Shown piece after piece: positions 15,156 to 23,727 of a stretch of 40,987 nt of DNA (the stretch's first letter is position 1; every line of letters begins with the position of its first letter). The notes beneath the pieces are model-generated. The model saw only the letters and a list, made by a program, of their open reading frames with translations, was not told where the DNA came from and did no database searches. The position numbers and the translations under genes are program-made. Origin of the DNA: an uncultured Maritimibacter sp. (lineage in GTDB: Bacteria; Pseudomonadota; Alphaproteobacteria; Rhodobacterales; Rhodobacteraceae). The DNA is taken from the NCBI GenBank assembly GCA_913063035.1, contig CAJXYS010000030.1, positions 1-40,987 on the forward strand, given 5' to 3'.

Positions 15156-17368
15156 GGGGATCGATCGCCGCACTGATCCTGGCACTGGCCGCCGGGCCCG
15201 CCCTGGGCGACGCGGTGCCGGTGCGTTCCGGCGAGCACGGGGCGTTCACGCGGCTCGTGCTGGCCTTCGAGAGCTATCCGGCCGGCTGGCAGCTGGCGCG
15301 CGGGGCGCGCGGCTACGAGCTGACCACGGGTGGATCCCACCGGTTCGACAGCGCGGCCGTTTTCGAACGGATCGGGCGCGATCGCATCGGCGGGCTGCGC
15401 CAGCCGGGGCCGGGGCGCCTCTTCATCGATCTCGACTGTGACTGCACGGCGCGCGGCTTTCGCTTCGGGCCGTCCTGGGTCGTCGTCGATATCGAGGGTC
15501 CGGCGGACAGCGCCTGGCCCCGACCCACCGCCGCGGCCGATGCCGCCGTCCCCGATCCCGTGCTGCCCATCACCCTCCGCCCGGAACTGCGCGGCGAGGC
15601 CGGGCTCGACGGGTCGCTGGCGCCTCGGCCGGCGCCGCCGGCCCGGCCGCCCGTGCCGGTGCTGGAACCGGTGACCGACTCCGCCCGGGTCGATGCGGCC
15701 CGGCAGATGGTGCTGGAACAGATGCAGCGGGCCCTGTCCCAGGGCCTCGTCGATCCCGCCCCGGAGGCCCCGCTCGACCCGGCCGATCCCGATGCCGGGG
15801 CCCTGCCGCCGGACCCCGACCGCGAAGTCGACAACGTCGCCGCCGAAACCGCGGTCGACCGCGACCGGGCCAAGCCGCTGCCCGACACGCCTGCGCCCGC
15901 CCCCTGCACCGCGGAAGCGGAGCTGGACCTCGCCGGCTGGGGCGGCACGGGCGAGGCCGCCGCCGACATCGCCACCGCGCGCCGGGCCGTGATGGGGGAG
16001 TTCGATCGCCCGGACCCCGTCGCGGTGCGAACCCTTGCGCGGGTCTACATCCATTACGGCTTCGGGGCCGAGGCGCGCGCGGTCCTCGCGGAATTCGCGG
16101 AGGATGATCCCGAAGCGCCGCTTCTCGATGCCCTCGCCGCGATCATGGACGCGGGCAGGGCGCCTGCCGGCAACCCCCTGCAGGGGCAGCTCGCCTGTCC
16201 CGGACCGGCGGCGCTCTGGGCGGTGCTGGCCCGGCCCGAACTGGCGCCGCTTGCCCCCGTCAACGCGCCCGAGATCCGCCGCCATTTCTCGGCCCTGCCG
16301 CTCGCGATCCGTCGCCATCTCGGGCCGGTCCTCGCCGAGCGGTTGCTCGATGCCGGGCATGACGGGCTGGCGGCGTCCGTGCGCGCCGCGATCGAGCGCG
16401 CCGGCGGTGCCGAGACCAGCGGACTTGCCGTCATGCAGGCCCGTTTCGACCGGGAAAGAGGCGATGCCGACAGCGCGGCGGCACGGCTTGACACGGTCGT
16501 CGCGGCCGATGATGCGCTCTCGCCCCGGGCCCTGATCGACCTGGTCGAGTTGCTGGTCGCGCAGGATCGCGCGGTTCCCGCGCGGCTCGTGGAAACCGCC
16601 GCCGCCTATGCCTTCGAGCGGCGTGGCACCGGGGAGGGTGCCGAGCTCAAGCGGGTGGAGCTTCTGGCGCTGGCGCAGAACGGGGCGCATAACGCGGCGC
16701 TGGACGAGCTTGCCCGCGTGACCGCGGGGCCCGGTGACGCCCCGGCGGCGATGGCGGCCCTGCCGGAGATCCTTTCTCGCATGATCTCGGACGCGCATCC
16801 GGCGGACCTGGCCCGGGGGGTCTTCGCCCATCGCGACCTGTTGACGGCTGAGATCGTGCCCCCGGCGCAGAGGCGCGATCTGGCCCGCCGGCTGATGCAA
16901 GCCGGGCTTGCCGAGACCGCCCTTGCGCTGCTGAAGGACAGCCCGGATCCGCCCGATCCGGAGGACCGGCTGCTCCGGGCCGAGATCCATCTCGCGCTCG
17001 ACAACCCCGAGGCCGCCCTGTCCGCGCTCAACCGCCTTGCAGGCGCCCGGACCGAGGCGGTCCGCAGTCGCGCCCTGGCGCGCCTCGGGCGCCATGACAC
17101 CGCCCTCGCCGCGGCCGAGCAGGCCGCCGACGCGGCCGATCTGTCCGCCTTCGCCTGGCGGGCCGGCCGCTGGGACCAGGTGGCCGAGATCGGAACGGCC
17201 GAACAACGCGAGGCGGTATCGCTGGTTCTGGACGCGGCCCCGGCCCCGGCCGGCCCCGGTCTCGCAACCTCGCGGGCGCTCCTCGACGAGAGCGCCGAGA
17301 CCCGCCGCGCGCTGCGGGCGCTGCTGGACAGCGTGCCCGAAGACGAGGCACCCGCCCCGCCGGAGTGA
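15152..17368 (+). CDS. Exported AMIN-like / helical-repeat protein coupled to motA (function unknown)
   Basis: A 738-aa protein starting at an ATG that overlaps the motA stop (ATGA). It has a signal peptide (about 1-18), then a beta-rich region (about 20-110: EHGAFTRLVLAF, GRLFIDLDCDCTARGF, FGPSWVVVDIEG) whose pattern resembles AMIN domains, which target proteins to peptidoglycan. A proline/alanine-rich acidic linker (about 115-255) follows. The last about 470 residues are almost all helical with Ala/Leu-rich repeats (for example LLRAEIHLALDNPEAALSAL), consistent with a TPR-like solenoid. The same frame is open far upstream inside motA but without a plausible start. I infer a periplasmic adaptor of the stator or of SltF, encoded directly after it; no function is proven. 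Confidence 0.75.
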   Translation: MRGSIAALILALAAGPALGDAVPVRSGEHGAFTRLVLAFESYPAGWQLARGARGYELTTGGSHRFDSAAVFERIGRDRIGGLRQPGPGRLFIDLDCDCTARGFRFGPSWVVVDIEGPADSAWPRPTAAADAAVPDPVLPITLRPELRGEAGLDGSLAPRPAPPARPPVPVLEPVTDSARVDAARQMVLEQMQRALSQGLVDPAPEAPLDPADPDAGALPPDPDREVDNVAAETAVDRDRAKPLPDTPAPAPCTAEAELDLAGWGGTGEAAADIATARRAVMGEFDRPDPVAVRTLARVYIHYGFGAEARAVLAEFAEDDPEAPLLDALAAIMDAGRAPAGNPLQGQLACPGPAALWAVLARPELAPLAPVNAPEIRRHFSALPLAIRRHLGPVLAERLLDAGHDGLAASVRAAIERAGGAETSGLAVMQARFDRERGDADSAAARLDTVVAADDALSPRALIDLVELLVAQDRAVPARLVETAAAYAFERRGTGEGAELKRVELLALAQNGAHNAALDELARVTAGPGDAPAAMAALPEILSRMISDAHPADLARGVFAHRDLLTAEIVPPAQRRDLARRLMQAGLAETALALLKDSPDPPDPEDRLLRAEIHLALDNPEAALSALNRLAGARTEAVRSRALARLGRHDTALAAAEQAADAADLSAFAWRAGRWDQVAEIGTAEQREAVSLVLDAAPAPAGPGLATSRALLDESAETRRALRALLDSVPEDEAPAPPE

Positions 17369-17390
17369 CGTCGCTTACCGAATCTCAACG

Positions 17391-17407
17391 CCGGGCCGGT
17401 AGCCCGG
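17391..17407. other. Short inverted repeat before sltF
   Basis: CCGGGC at 17391-17396, loop CGGTA, GCCCGG at 17402-17407: a perfect 6-bp stem in the 71-base gap between the 738-aa gene and sltF. No T-run follows, so it may be a weak attenuator or an mRNA structure; no convincing promoter was seen in the gap. Confidence 0.25.
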
Positions 17408-17439
17408 TCCAGAGAGAGATCGGCAAGAACTGACGGTCC

Positions 17440-18183
17440 ATGCCCCAGACACCGCACCCGCGCCCCACACCCCTGACCGGAATCCGCTGCCTCTTGGGGG
17501 TCGCGGCGCTGATGGTACTCGCCGTGCTGCCCGCCCGGGCGGCAGGCGATCCCGCGCAGCTCTGCGACCGCGCCGCCCGGATGGCCGCCAGCCGGACCGG
17601 GGTTCCGGTCGCGGTCCTGCGCGCCATCGCCCTGACCGAGACCGGCCGCACGCGTGACGGCCGGATCAGCCCCTGGCCATGGACCGTCAACATGGAAGGG
17701 GCCGGCCACTGGTTCGATAGCCGCGCAGAGGCCGAGGCCTATGTCCGGCGCCACCAGGCGCGCGGCGCCCGCAGTTTCGACATCGGCTGTTTCCAGATCA
17801 ATTTCCGCTGGCACGGGGCCGCGTTCGACTCGGCCGCGCAGATGTTCGAGCCCGAGGCCGGTGCGCTCTATGCCGCGCATTTCCTGCAGGAGCTTTATGC
17901 CGAGACGGGCACATGGCCCGCCGCGGCGGGGGCCTACCACTCGCGCACCCCCGCACTGGCCAGTCGTTACCGCGCCCGCTTCGAGCGCCACCTCGCCCGT
18001 GTCGCGGCGGCGCCGCCGGCGGAGCGCGCGCCCGAAGCGCCGTCCGCCCCCGTGTCGCGTGCCGGGGCCAACCGCTATCCGCTGCTGCAGCCCGGCCGGA
18101 CGGAAACCGCCACCCGCGGCTCGCTCGTACCGCTGCGCGAGGCCGCGCTGTTCGGCCCCTTCGTCGGGGCGGGGGCGCGCTGA
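17440..18183 (+). CDS. sltF: Flagellum-specific soluble lytic transglycosylase SltF
   Basis: A 247-aa exported protein with an SLT domain. After a signal peptide (about 14-35, LLGVAALMVLAVLPARAAG) the domain shows the catalytic glutamate E68 in RAIALTETGR, then SFDIGCFQINFRWHG and AAGAYHSRTPALASRYRARF. In Rhodobacter sphaeroides SltF cleaves peptidoglycan to let the rod pass and binds FlgJ, which there lacks a muramidase domain; the same arrangement is seen here (flgJ at 31898-32185). The stop overlaps the flhA start (TGATG). The tail (about 190-247) is low in complexity. Confidence 0.88.
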   Translation: MPQTPHPRPTPLTGIRCLLGVAALMVLAVLPARAAGDPAQLCDRAARMAASRTGVPVAVLRAIALTETGRTRDGRISPWPWTVNMEGAGHWFDSRAEAEAYVRRHQARGARSFDIGCFQINFRWHGAAFDSAAQMFEPEAGALYAAHFLQELYAETGTWPAAAGAYHSRTPALASRYRARFERHLARVAAAPPAERAPEAPSAPVSRAGANRYPLLQPGRTETATRGSLVPLREAALFGPFVGAGAR

Positions 18184-20267
18184 TGCCCGCCTTCGACCCC
18201 GCCGCCCTGTTCCGCCCGACGGTGCTGCTGGCGCTGGCGCTGATGGCGGTGATCGTGATGATGATCCTGCCGATGCCGGCCTGGGTGCTCGATACCGGCC
18301 TTGCCGCGTCCTTCGGACTGGCGATCCTGATCTTCACGGTCACGCTCTTCGTCGAACGGCCGCTGGATTTCTCGGCCTTTCCGACGGTTCTGCTGGCCTC
18401 GCTGATGCTCCGGCTGTCGCTCAACGTCTCGTCGACCAAGCTCATCATCGGCGAGGGCCACAGCGGCACCGCCGCGGCCGGCGGGGTGATCGAGGGCTTT
18501 GCCATGTTCGTGATGGGCGGCAGCCTGTTTCTCGGGCTGGTGGTCTTCGGCGTCCTGATGATCGTGAACTTCATCGTCATCACCAAGGGGGCCGCCCGCA
18601 TGGCCGAGGTCGGGGCGCGCTTCGCGCTCGACGGGATGCCGGGCAAGCAGCTGGCCATCGACAGCGACATGTCGGCCGGCGCGATCGACCATACCGAGGC
18701 CAAGCGCCGCCGCGAGACCGAACAGGCCGAGACGACGTTCTTCGGGTCGCTCGACGGTGCGTCGAAATTCGTCAAGGGCGACGCGGTGGCGGGCCTGCTG
18801 ATCACGCTTCTGAACATCGTGATGGGGCTGGCCATGGGCACGCTGATCCATGAAATGCCGCTCTCGCAGGCCTTCGAAACCTATGCGATCCTGACCGTCG
18901 GCGACGGGCTGGTGACCCAGATCCCGGCCGTCATCATCTCCATCGCCTCGGCCCTGCTGCTCGCCCGCGGTGGTGCGACGGGTGCGACCGATTTCGCGAT
19001 TTTCAGCCAGCTCGGCCGCCACCCGGCCGCGCTGGGCACGGTCGGGCTGCTGATGGCGCTTTTCGCGCTGGTGCCGGGGCTGCCCTTTTTGCCGTTCATC
19101 GGGGGCGCGGCGGTGCTGGGCGCGGCGACCTGGTGGGTCGGACGCCGGATCGCCGCGCAGGCCGCGGCGGCCGAGGTCACCCCGGCGCCGGAGCCCAAGC
19201 CCGCCGGTAGCGAGATCGGCGACGTGCTCGATCTCGACGAGATCCACGTGGAATTCGCGACCGACCTCGTGCCCATGGCGATGGATCCGGCGACCGGGCT
19301 GGACGCGCGCATATTCAGCATGCGCAATCACATCGCCGAGTCCTTCGGGATGATCCTGCCCGAGATCCGCCTGACCGATAACGCGAGTCTTCCGCGCGGA
19401 ACCTATGTCGTGCGGATCCACGGGGTCGAGCAGGCCCGTGACCGGCTCGAACCCGACCGGGTCCTGGTGCTCGAGCAGGGTGCCGCGGATCCCGGGGCCG
19501 ATGACCGTGTCCGGGAACCTGTTTTCGGGGCGCCCGCGCGCTGGATCCCGCCGGAGGCCAAGGAAGAGGCCGCGCTGGCCGGCGATACGGTCGTGACCGC
19601 GACCGAGGTGCTGGCGACGCATCTTCTCGAGGTCATAAAACGCAACTTCTCGCGGTTGATGACGCTGAAGGCCCTGCGCCGGCTGCTGGACGAGTTCTGC
19701 AACCTCTCCGATCCGGCGCGGGCCGCGGCCAACAGGCGGCTTCTGGACGAACTGATCCCCGACAAGGTGCCCGTCGACGTGCTGCTGGCGGTGCTGCGTT
19801 TGCTGCTGGAAGAACAGGTTTCGATCCGCAACCTGCCCTTGATCCTCGAGACGATCGCCGAGGCCCGCCCCGGCGCCGCCGGTCCCGACTCCATCTGCGA
19901 GTATGTGCGCCGCCGGCTCGGCTTCCAGATGGTGGCCGGGCTGCGGCGCGAGGACGGCACGCTGCCGCTGATCCAGCTCGCCTCTGACTGGGAGCAGGTC
20001 TTCGAGACCTACCAGACCGGCGCGGAGCGCGGCGCGCCGGACGTGGCCCTGCCGCCCGAGACCTTCAACCGCCTGGCCGCGGCCGTGGCCGAGAAGATCG
20101 CCCGCGCCGGCGAGGGCGGGGCCTACCCGGCCATCGTCACCAGCGCCCATCGCCGGCGTTTCCTGCGCAGCGTTCTGTCGGCCAAGGGGATCGCGAACCC
20201 GGTGCTCTCCTTCGAGGAGGTTGGCACCCACGCCAAGCCCGCGCTGATGGGAATGGTGGCGGCATGA
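18183..20267 (+). CDS. flhA: Flagellar export apparatus protein FlhA
   Basis: A 694-aa export-gate protein. The N-terminal half has about eight membrane helices; the signature between them includes FPTVLLASLMLRLSLNVSST, FVIVKGAARMAE-type sequence (here FIVITKGAARMAEVGARFAL) and DGMPGKQLAIDSDMSAG, typical of the FHIPEP family. The C-terminal cytoplasmic domain (about 340-694) forms the nine-subunit ring that docks substrate-chaperone complexes. The start shares a base with the sltF stop, and the stop overlaps fliR by ATGA. Full length for the family. Confidence 0.96.
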   Translation: MPAFDPAALFRPTVLLALALMAVIVMMILPMPAWVLDTGLAASFGLAILIFTVTLFVERPLDFSAFPTVLLASLMLRLSLNVSSTKLIIGEGHSGTAAAGGVIEGFAMFVMGGSLFLGLVVFGVLMIVNFIVITKGAARMAEVGARFALDGMPGKQLAIDSDMSAGAIDHTEAKRRRETEQAETTFFGSLDGASKFVKGDAVAGLLITLLNIVMGLAMGTLIHEMPLSQAFETYAILTVGDGLVTQIPAVIISIASALLLARGGATGATDFAIFSQLGRHPAALGTVGLLMALFALVPGLPFLPFIGGAAVLGAATWWVGRRIAAQAAAAEVTPAPEPKPAGSEIGDVLDLDEIHVEFATDLVPMAMDPATGLDARIFSMRNHIAESFGMILPEIRLTDNASLPRGTYVVRIHGVEQARDRLEPDRVLVLEQGAADPGADDRVREPVFGAPARWIPPEAKEEAALAGDTVVTATEVLATHLLEVIKRNFSRLMTLKALRRLLDEFCNLSDPARAAANRRLLDELIPDKVPVDVLLAVLRLLLEEQVSIRNLPLILETIAEARPGAAGPDSICEYVRRRLGFQMVAGLRREDGTLPLIQLASDWEQVFETYQTGAERGAPDVALPPETFNRLAAAVAEKIARAGEGGAYPAIVTSAHRRRFLRSVLSAKGIANPVLSFEEVGTHAKPALMGMVAA

Positions 20268-21040
20268 CCGGGGCGCTGGCGGATCTCGCGGCCTGGACGC
20301 GCGAGGGCCTCGCGCTCGCATTCGTGGTCTTTCTGCGGGTGGGCGCGGTCATGGCCCTGATGCCCGGCTTCGGCCAGCAGGGTGTGCCGCAGCGCGTGCG
20401 CCTGGTGCTGGCGCTGGCCTTCACGGCGGTGGTCTTCCCGGCGGTGGCGCCGACCCTGCCGGCCGACATGACCGGGGCGATGCCCTGGCGGTTCGTCCTG
20501 ACCGAAACCCTGGCGGGGCTGTCGCTCGGCATCGTGATGCGGCTCATCATCGTCGCGCTGCAGTTCGCGGGTGCGCTGGCCGCGCAGGCGACCTCTCTGG
20601 CACAGCTTTTCGGGGGCGCGGCGGCGGAACCGCTGCCCGCGATGGGCAATCTCATGGTCGTCTCCGCGCTGGCGCTGGCGGCGATGCACGGGCTGCACGT
20701 CAAGATCGCCGCGGCGCTGATCCTGTCCTACGACACGCTTCCGGCCGGGCAGATGCCGCTGGCCGGGGGCGCGGCCGAGTGGGGCATAGGCCGCATCGCC
20801 GAGGCGCTGGCGCTCGGCTTCTCGCTGGCCGGCCCGTTCCTGATCGCCTCGCTCATCTACAACGTGGCGCTGGGCGTCATTAACCGCGCCATGCCGCAGC
20901 TCATGGTGGCCTTCGTGGGGGCGCCGGCGATCACCTTCGGCGGGCTCGTCCTGCTGGCGGTCACGCTGCCGCTGATGCTGCCGGTCTGGCTTGCCTGGGC
21001 CGACGGCCTGCTGGCCAATCCCTTCGAGGCCCGCCCATGA
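20264..21040 (+). CDS. fliR: Flagellar export gate protein FliR
   Basis: A 258-aa integral membrane protein of the FliR/SctT family. It has conserved segments VFLRVGAVMALMPGFGQQGV and AQATSLAQLFGG, and about six membrane helices. It completes the FliP-FliQ-FliR gate. It overlaps flhA before it and flhB after it, each by ATGA, forming the tightly coupled export-gate run flhA-fliR-flhB. Confidence 0.94.
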   Translation: MTGALADLAAWTREGLALAFVVFLRVGAVMALMPGFGQQGVPQRVRLVLALAFTAVVFPAVAPTLPADMTGAMPWRFVLTETLAGLSLGIVMRLIIVALQFAGALAAQATSLAQLFGGAAAEPLPAMGNLMVVSALALAAMHGLHVKIAAALILSYDTLPAGQMPLAGGAAEWGIGRIAEALALGFSLAGPFLIASLIYNVALGVINRAMPQLMVAFVGAPAITFGGLVLLAVTLPLMLPVWLAWADGLLANPFEARP

Positions 21041-22104
21041 GCCAGATGCCCGAGGACGGCGCCGAGAAGAGTTTCGAGCCGACCCAGAAGAAACTCGACG
21101 ACGCGCGGCGCCGCGGAGAGCTGGCGCGGTCCACCGACCTGAACGCGGCCGCGGGGCTGGCCGGGCTGATCCTCGCCTTTGCCGCGGGCGGGGCCTTCAC
21201 CGCGGATCGGGCCGGCGCCGCGATGGCCGCCTGGCTCGAGCGGGCGGCGTCCGGCGGTGCGCCCCCGGCGGGCGCGTTCCTGCGCGAGATCGGCGTGGCA
21301 CTTGCCCCGGTGCTGGGGCTGCCGTTGCTTTTCGTGGTCGCCGCGGTCGCCGCGCAGCGCGGCTTCGTCTTCGCGCCGGAGAAACTGACGCCGAAGCTCT
21401 CGCGCATCTCGCCGGTTTCGGTGGCCAAGAACCGCTTCGGCCGCGCCGGGCTCTTCGAGTTCGCCAAGAGCGCGGTCAAGCTCTTCGTCACCTCCGCCGC
21501 GGTGGGCATGTTCCTGCTGGCGCGCCGCGACCCGCTCGTCGGCAGCCTGCGCGGCGATCCGGGACAGGTGAGCCTGTTGATGGGCGAACTTCTCCTCGGG
21601 TTCCTGGGTGCCGTTCTGGCGCTGACGATCGCCATCGCGGCGGTGGATTACCTCTGGCAGGTCGCCGAGCACCGCCGCAAGAACATGATGACCCACCGCG
21701 AGCTGACCGAGGAGTCGCGCCAGACCGAGGGCGATCCGCACATGAAACGCGAACGCCGGCAGCGCGGGCAGGACATCGCCACCAACCGGATGCTCAACGA
21801 CGTGCCGGGGGCGGACGTGGTCGTGGTGAACCCGTCGCATTTCGCGGTCGCGCTGCGCTGGAACAGGCGGTCCGGTCGCGCCCCGGTCTGCGTGGCCAAG
21901 GGGGTCGACGAGATCGCGGCGCGCATCCGCGAGACGGCGCAGGCCGCGGGGGTCCCGATCCACCGCGATCCGCCCTGTGCCCGGGCGCTCCATGCGAGCG
22001 TGGACATCGGCCAGGAGATCCGTCCCGAGCACTACGAGGCCGTCGCCGCCGCGATCCGCTTCGCCGAGGCGATGCGGCGCCGGGCCCGGGCGCGACAGGC
22101 ATGA
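21037..22104 (+). CDS. flhB: Flagellar export switch protein FlhB (NPSH variant)
   Basis: A 355-aa export-gate protein that switches secretion from rod/hook to filament substrates after cleaving itself. It has the start EKSFEPTQKKLDDARRRGEL, four membrane helices (about 38-60, 88-106, 145-162, 183-205), and a cytoplasmic domain with MTHRELTEESRQTEGDPHMK. The cleavage motif, normally NPTH, reads NPSH (N265-P266-S267-H268). Cleavage occurs between N and P, both kept, so it may still work. Start and stop overlap neighbouring genes by ATGA. Confidence 0.95.
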   Translation: MSQMPEDGAEKSFEPTQKKLDDARRRGELARSTDLNAAAGLAGLILAFAAGGAFTADRAGAAMAAWLERAASGGAPPAGAFLREIGVALAPVLGLPLLFVVAAVAAQRGFVFAPEKLTPKLSRISPVSVAKNRFGRAGLFEFAKSAVKLFVTSAAVGMFLLARRDPLVGSLRGDPGQVSLLMGELLLGFLGAVLALTIAIAAVDYLWQVAEHRRKNMMTHRELTEESRQTEGDPHMKRERRQRGQDIATNRMLNDVPGADVVVVNPSHFAVALRWNRRSGRAPVCVAKGVDEIAARIRETAQAAGVPIHRDPPCARALHASVDIGQEIRPEHYEAVAAAIRFAEAMRRRARARQA

Positions 22105-22499
22105 CGGGGCGGCGGGACATGGCGGCGCTGGGCCGGCTGACCGCGGCGGCGTCCGATGCCGCGCTCGCCGCGCTGCGCCAGGCCGTGGCCGAGCGCCGGC
22201 GGCTGGAGTCCGAGATCGACGCGCTCGATGCCGAAACCGCGCAAGCGCTGGGCTGGGCCGGCGATCCGGCCGTGCGCGCCACGATCGATCGGGCATGGCG
22301 GGCACGTCATGCCGCGCGGCGCGCGGAGCTCAACACCGCGCTAGCCGCAGCGCTTGCGCACGAGGCGGGCGCGCGGGCGCGGGCGGCGCGGGATCTCGGG
22401 CGGCAAAGGGTATCCGAGCGGCTGGCCGAGGCCGAGACCGCCGCCTTTATCCGCAACCGCGCACGGCGGCGCGCGGCCGACGGCTCTCAGCTGTCCTGA
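22101..22499 (+). CDS. Charged helical protein after flhB, possible FliJ-like coiled coil
   Basis: A 132-aa protein whose ATG overlaps the flhB stop (ATGA). It is made of Ala/Arg/Glu-rich helix with no membrane segment or signal peptide (RQAVAERRRLESEIDALDAE, ARAAARDLGRQRVSERLAEA). Size, composition and position suggest a FliJ-like coiled coil acting with FliI, and no other fliJ is seen in the window, but FliJ proteins are too variable to assign by eye. The last 13 bases overlap, on the opposite strand, the end of the second fliL-like gene. Confidence 0.6.
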   Translation: MTGRRDMAALGRLTAAASDAALAALRQAVAERRRLESEIDALDAETAQALGWAGDPAVRATIDRAWRARHAARRAELNTALAAALAHEAGARARAARDLGRQRVSERLAEAETAAFIRNRARRRAADGSQLS

Positions 22500-22981
22500 C
22501 GCAGGATATCTGTCACGAGAACGTCGCTCACCTCGGGGCCGAGCGTGTTCTGCGCGGCTTCCAGCAGCGCGCGGCGCAGCGGGCCGAGGCTCTCGATACG
22601 GGTGAAGTTGCCGGTGAATCCGCCCGCATTGGCATGCTCGAACATGACTTGCAGGAACGCGTCGCGCAGCCGTGGCTCCTGTTCATAGACCCGTTCGGCG
22701 GCGGCCGGTGCAACCTCGAGGCTGAGCGAAAGGACCATGAGCGCGGTGACTGCGCGGTCCGAGACGAGCGGCACCACGAACTGGTTCGCCAGCTTGACGT
22801 AGTTCTTCGGGGACGAGTCCGGCTGAGGCTCCATGCCCGGCTCGGCCGCAGCCGCCGGCGCCGGACAGTCGGCGGGGGCGTCCTGGTCCGGGGACGGCGC
22901 TGGGTCACGCAGGAAATACCCGGCCCCCACACCGGCGCCCAGACCGAGCAACGCCAACAGGATGGGAAGGATCTTGGCCAT
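22487..22981 (-). CDS. FliL-like flagellar basal body protein (copy 2)
   Basis: A 164-aa single-pass membrane protein: N-terminal helix (about 5-24, LPILLALLGLGAGVGAGYFL), a proline/alanine-rich stretch (about 27-55), then a periplasmic domain with YVKLANQFVVPLV, MVLSLSLEVAP and a C-terminal SDVLVTDILRQDS that resembles the FliL ending. It is the last gene of the minus-strand run flgB to flgH, 8 bases after flgH, and converges with the post-flhB gene. It is distinct from the FliL at 12701-13195. Whether it also binds the stator is unknown; its link to flgH suggests a role near the rings. Confidence 0.72.
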   Translation of the reverse strand: MAKILPILLALLGLGAGVGAGYFLRDPAPSPDQDAPADCPAPAAAAEPGMEPQPDSSPKNYVKLANQFVVPLVSDRAVTALMVLSLSLEVAPAAAERVYEQEPRLRDAFLQVMFEHANAGGFTGNFTRIESLGPLRRALLEAAQNTLGPEVSDVLVTDILRQDS

Positions 22982-22989
22982 CCGGGACC

Positions 22990-23727
22990 TCAGAACGGCA
23001 GGAAGATGTCGGCCAGTTGCTGACCGATTCGCGGCTGCTGGACATCCGAGATGTGACCGCGACCACCATAGGAAATCCGCGCCGAGGCGATCTTGTCATA
23101 GGTGATCTCGTTGCGGCGCGAGATGTCGGCGGGCCGCACGAACCCGGTCACCAGCAATTCGCGCAGCTCGAAATTGACGCGCACCTCCTGCGTGCCGCGG
23201 ATTTTCAAGTGACCGTTGTCCAGCACCTCCACCACGGTTGCGGCGACGCGCAGGGTCAGCTTCTCGTTGCGGCTGACAGAGCCGTCCCCGCTGGAACTGC
23301 TGGAGGAATTGGCGCTCACCGCGGGATCCATCCCGGCGCCATCGGGCAGCTCTTCGGCCAGGCGCTGCGGCAGCCCCAGGAATTCTGGCACCGACATGCT
23401 CTCGGAGCCGGAGCGCGACCGCGCGGTGCTGTTGGCGATCTGCGCGCTTTCGTCGATTTCGATCACCACGGTCAGGATATCGCCGCGCTGCTGTGCGCGC
23501 CGATCGCCCAGCAGCGAATCCCGCCCGCCGCGCCAGAGCGAGGCCGGTTCGCCGCGGATGCCGCTCCGTGCGCCATAGGCCGGGCCGCCATGGGCCATGG
23601 CGGCGTATTCGCGGCTTGCGGAGACGGGCGAGAAATCCGGGGCTTTGCCGACATGGTCCAGCCGCGCGCAGCCGGCGATCATGCCCAGGACCAGGACGGG
23701 AAGGATGCGGTGCATGGCGGGCCTCAT
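22990..23727 (-). CDS. flgH: Flagellar L-ring lipoprotein FlgH
   Basis: A 245-aa outer-membrane lipoprotein forming the L-ring. The lipobox is MIAGC with the lipidated cysteine at position 20. Conserved features are SLWRGGRDSLLGDRRAQQRGD, ILTVVIEIDESAQIANSTAR, a serine-rich stretch (SANSSSSSSGDGSVSRNEKL) and a C-terminal GFVRPADISRRNEITYDKIA. The ATG at 23727 overlaps the flgA stop (ATGA) and is preferred; a second ATG at 23715 would also keep the lipobox. Confidence 0.94.
   Translation of the reverse strand: MRPAMHRILPVLVLGMIAGCARLDHVGKAPDFSPVSASREYAAMAHGGPAYGARSGIRGEPASLWRGGRDSLLGDRRAQQRGDILTVVIEIDESAQIANSTARSRSGSESMSVPEFLGLPQRLAEELPDGAGMDPAVSANSSSSSSGDGSVSRNEKLTLRVAATVVEVLDNGHLKIRGTQEVRVNFELRELLVTGFVRPADISRRNEITYDKIASARISYGGRGHISDVQQPRIGQQLADIFLPF

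Noticed and set aside
15092-17206. A 704-codon open frame on the minus strand across the 738-aa gene
   Set aside because: Antisense artefact of high GC; composition is Arg/Gly/Pro-rich without motifs, and the plus-strand gene has a signal peptide, domains and coupled start.
14498-17368. A 956-codon fusion frame starting inside motA
   Set aside because: The part before 15152 overlaps motA in another frame; a signal peptide begins at the ATG at 15152 that overlaps the motA stop.
18075-20321. A 748-codon open frame on the minus strand across flhA
   Set aside because: Antisense shadow of flhA; no family motifs, very Arg/His/Gln-rich.
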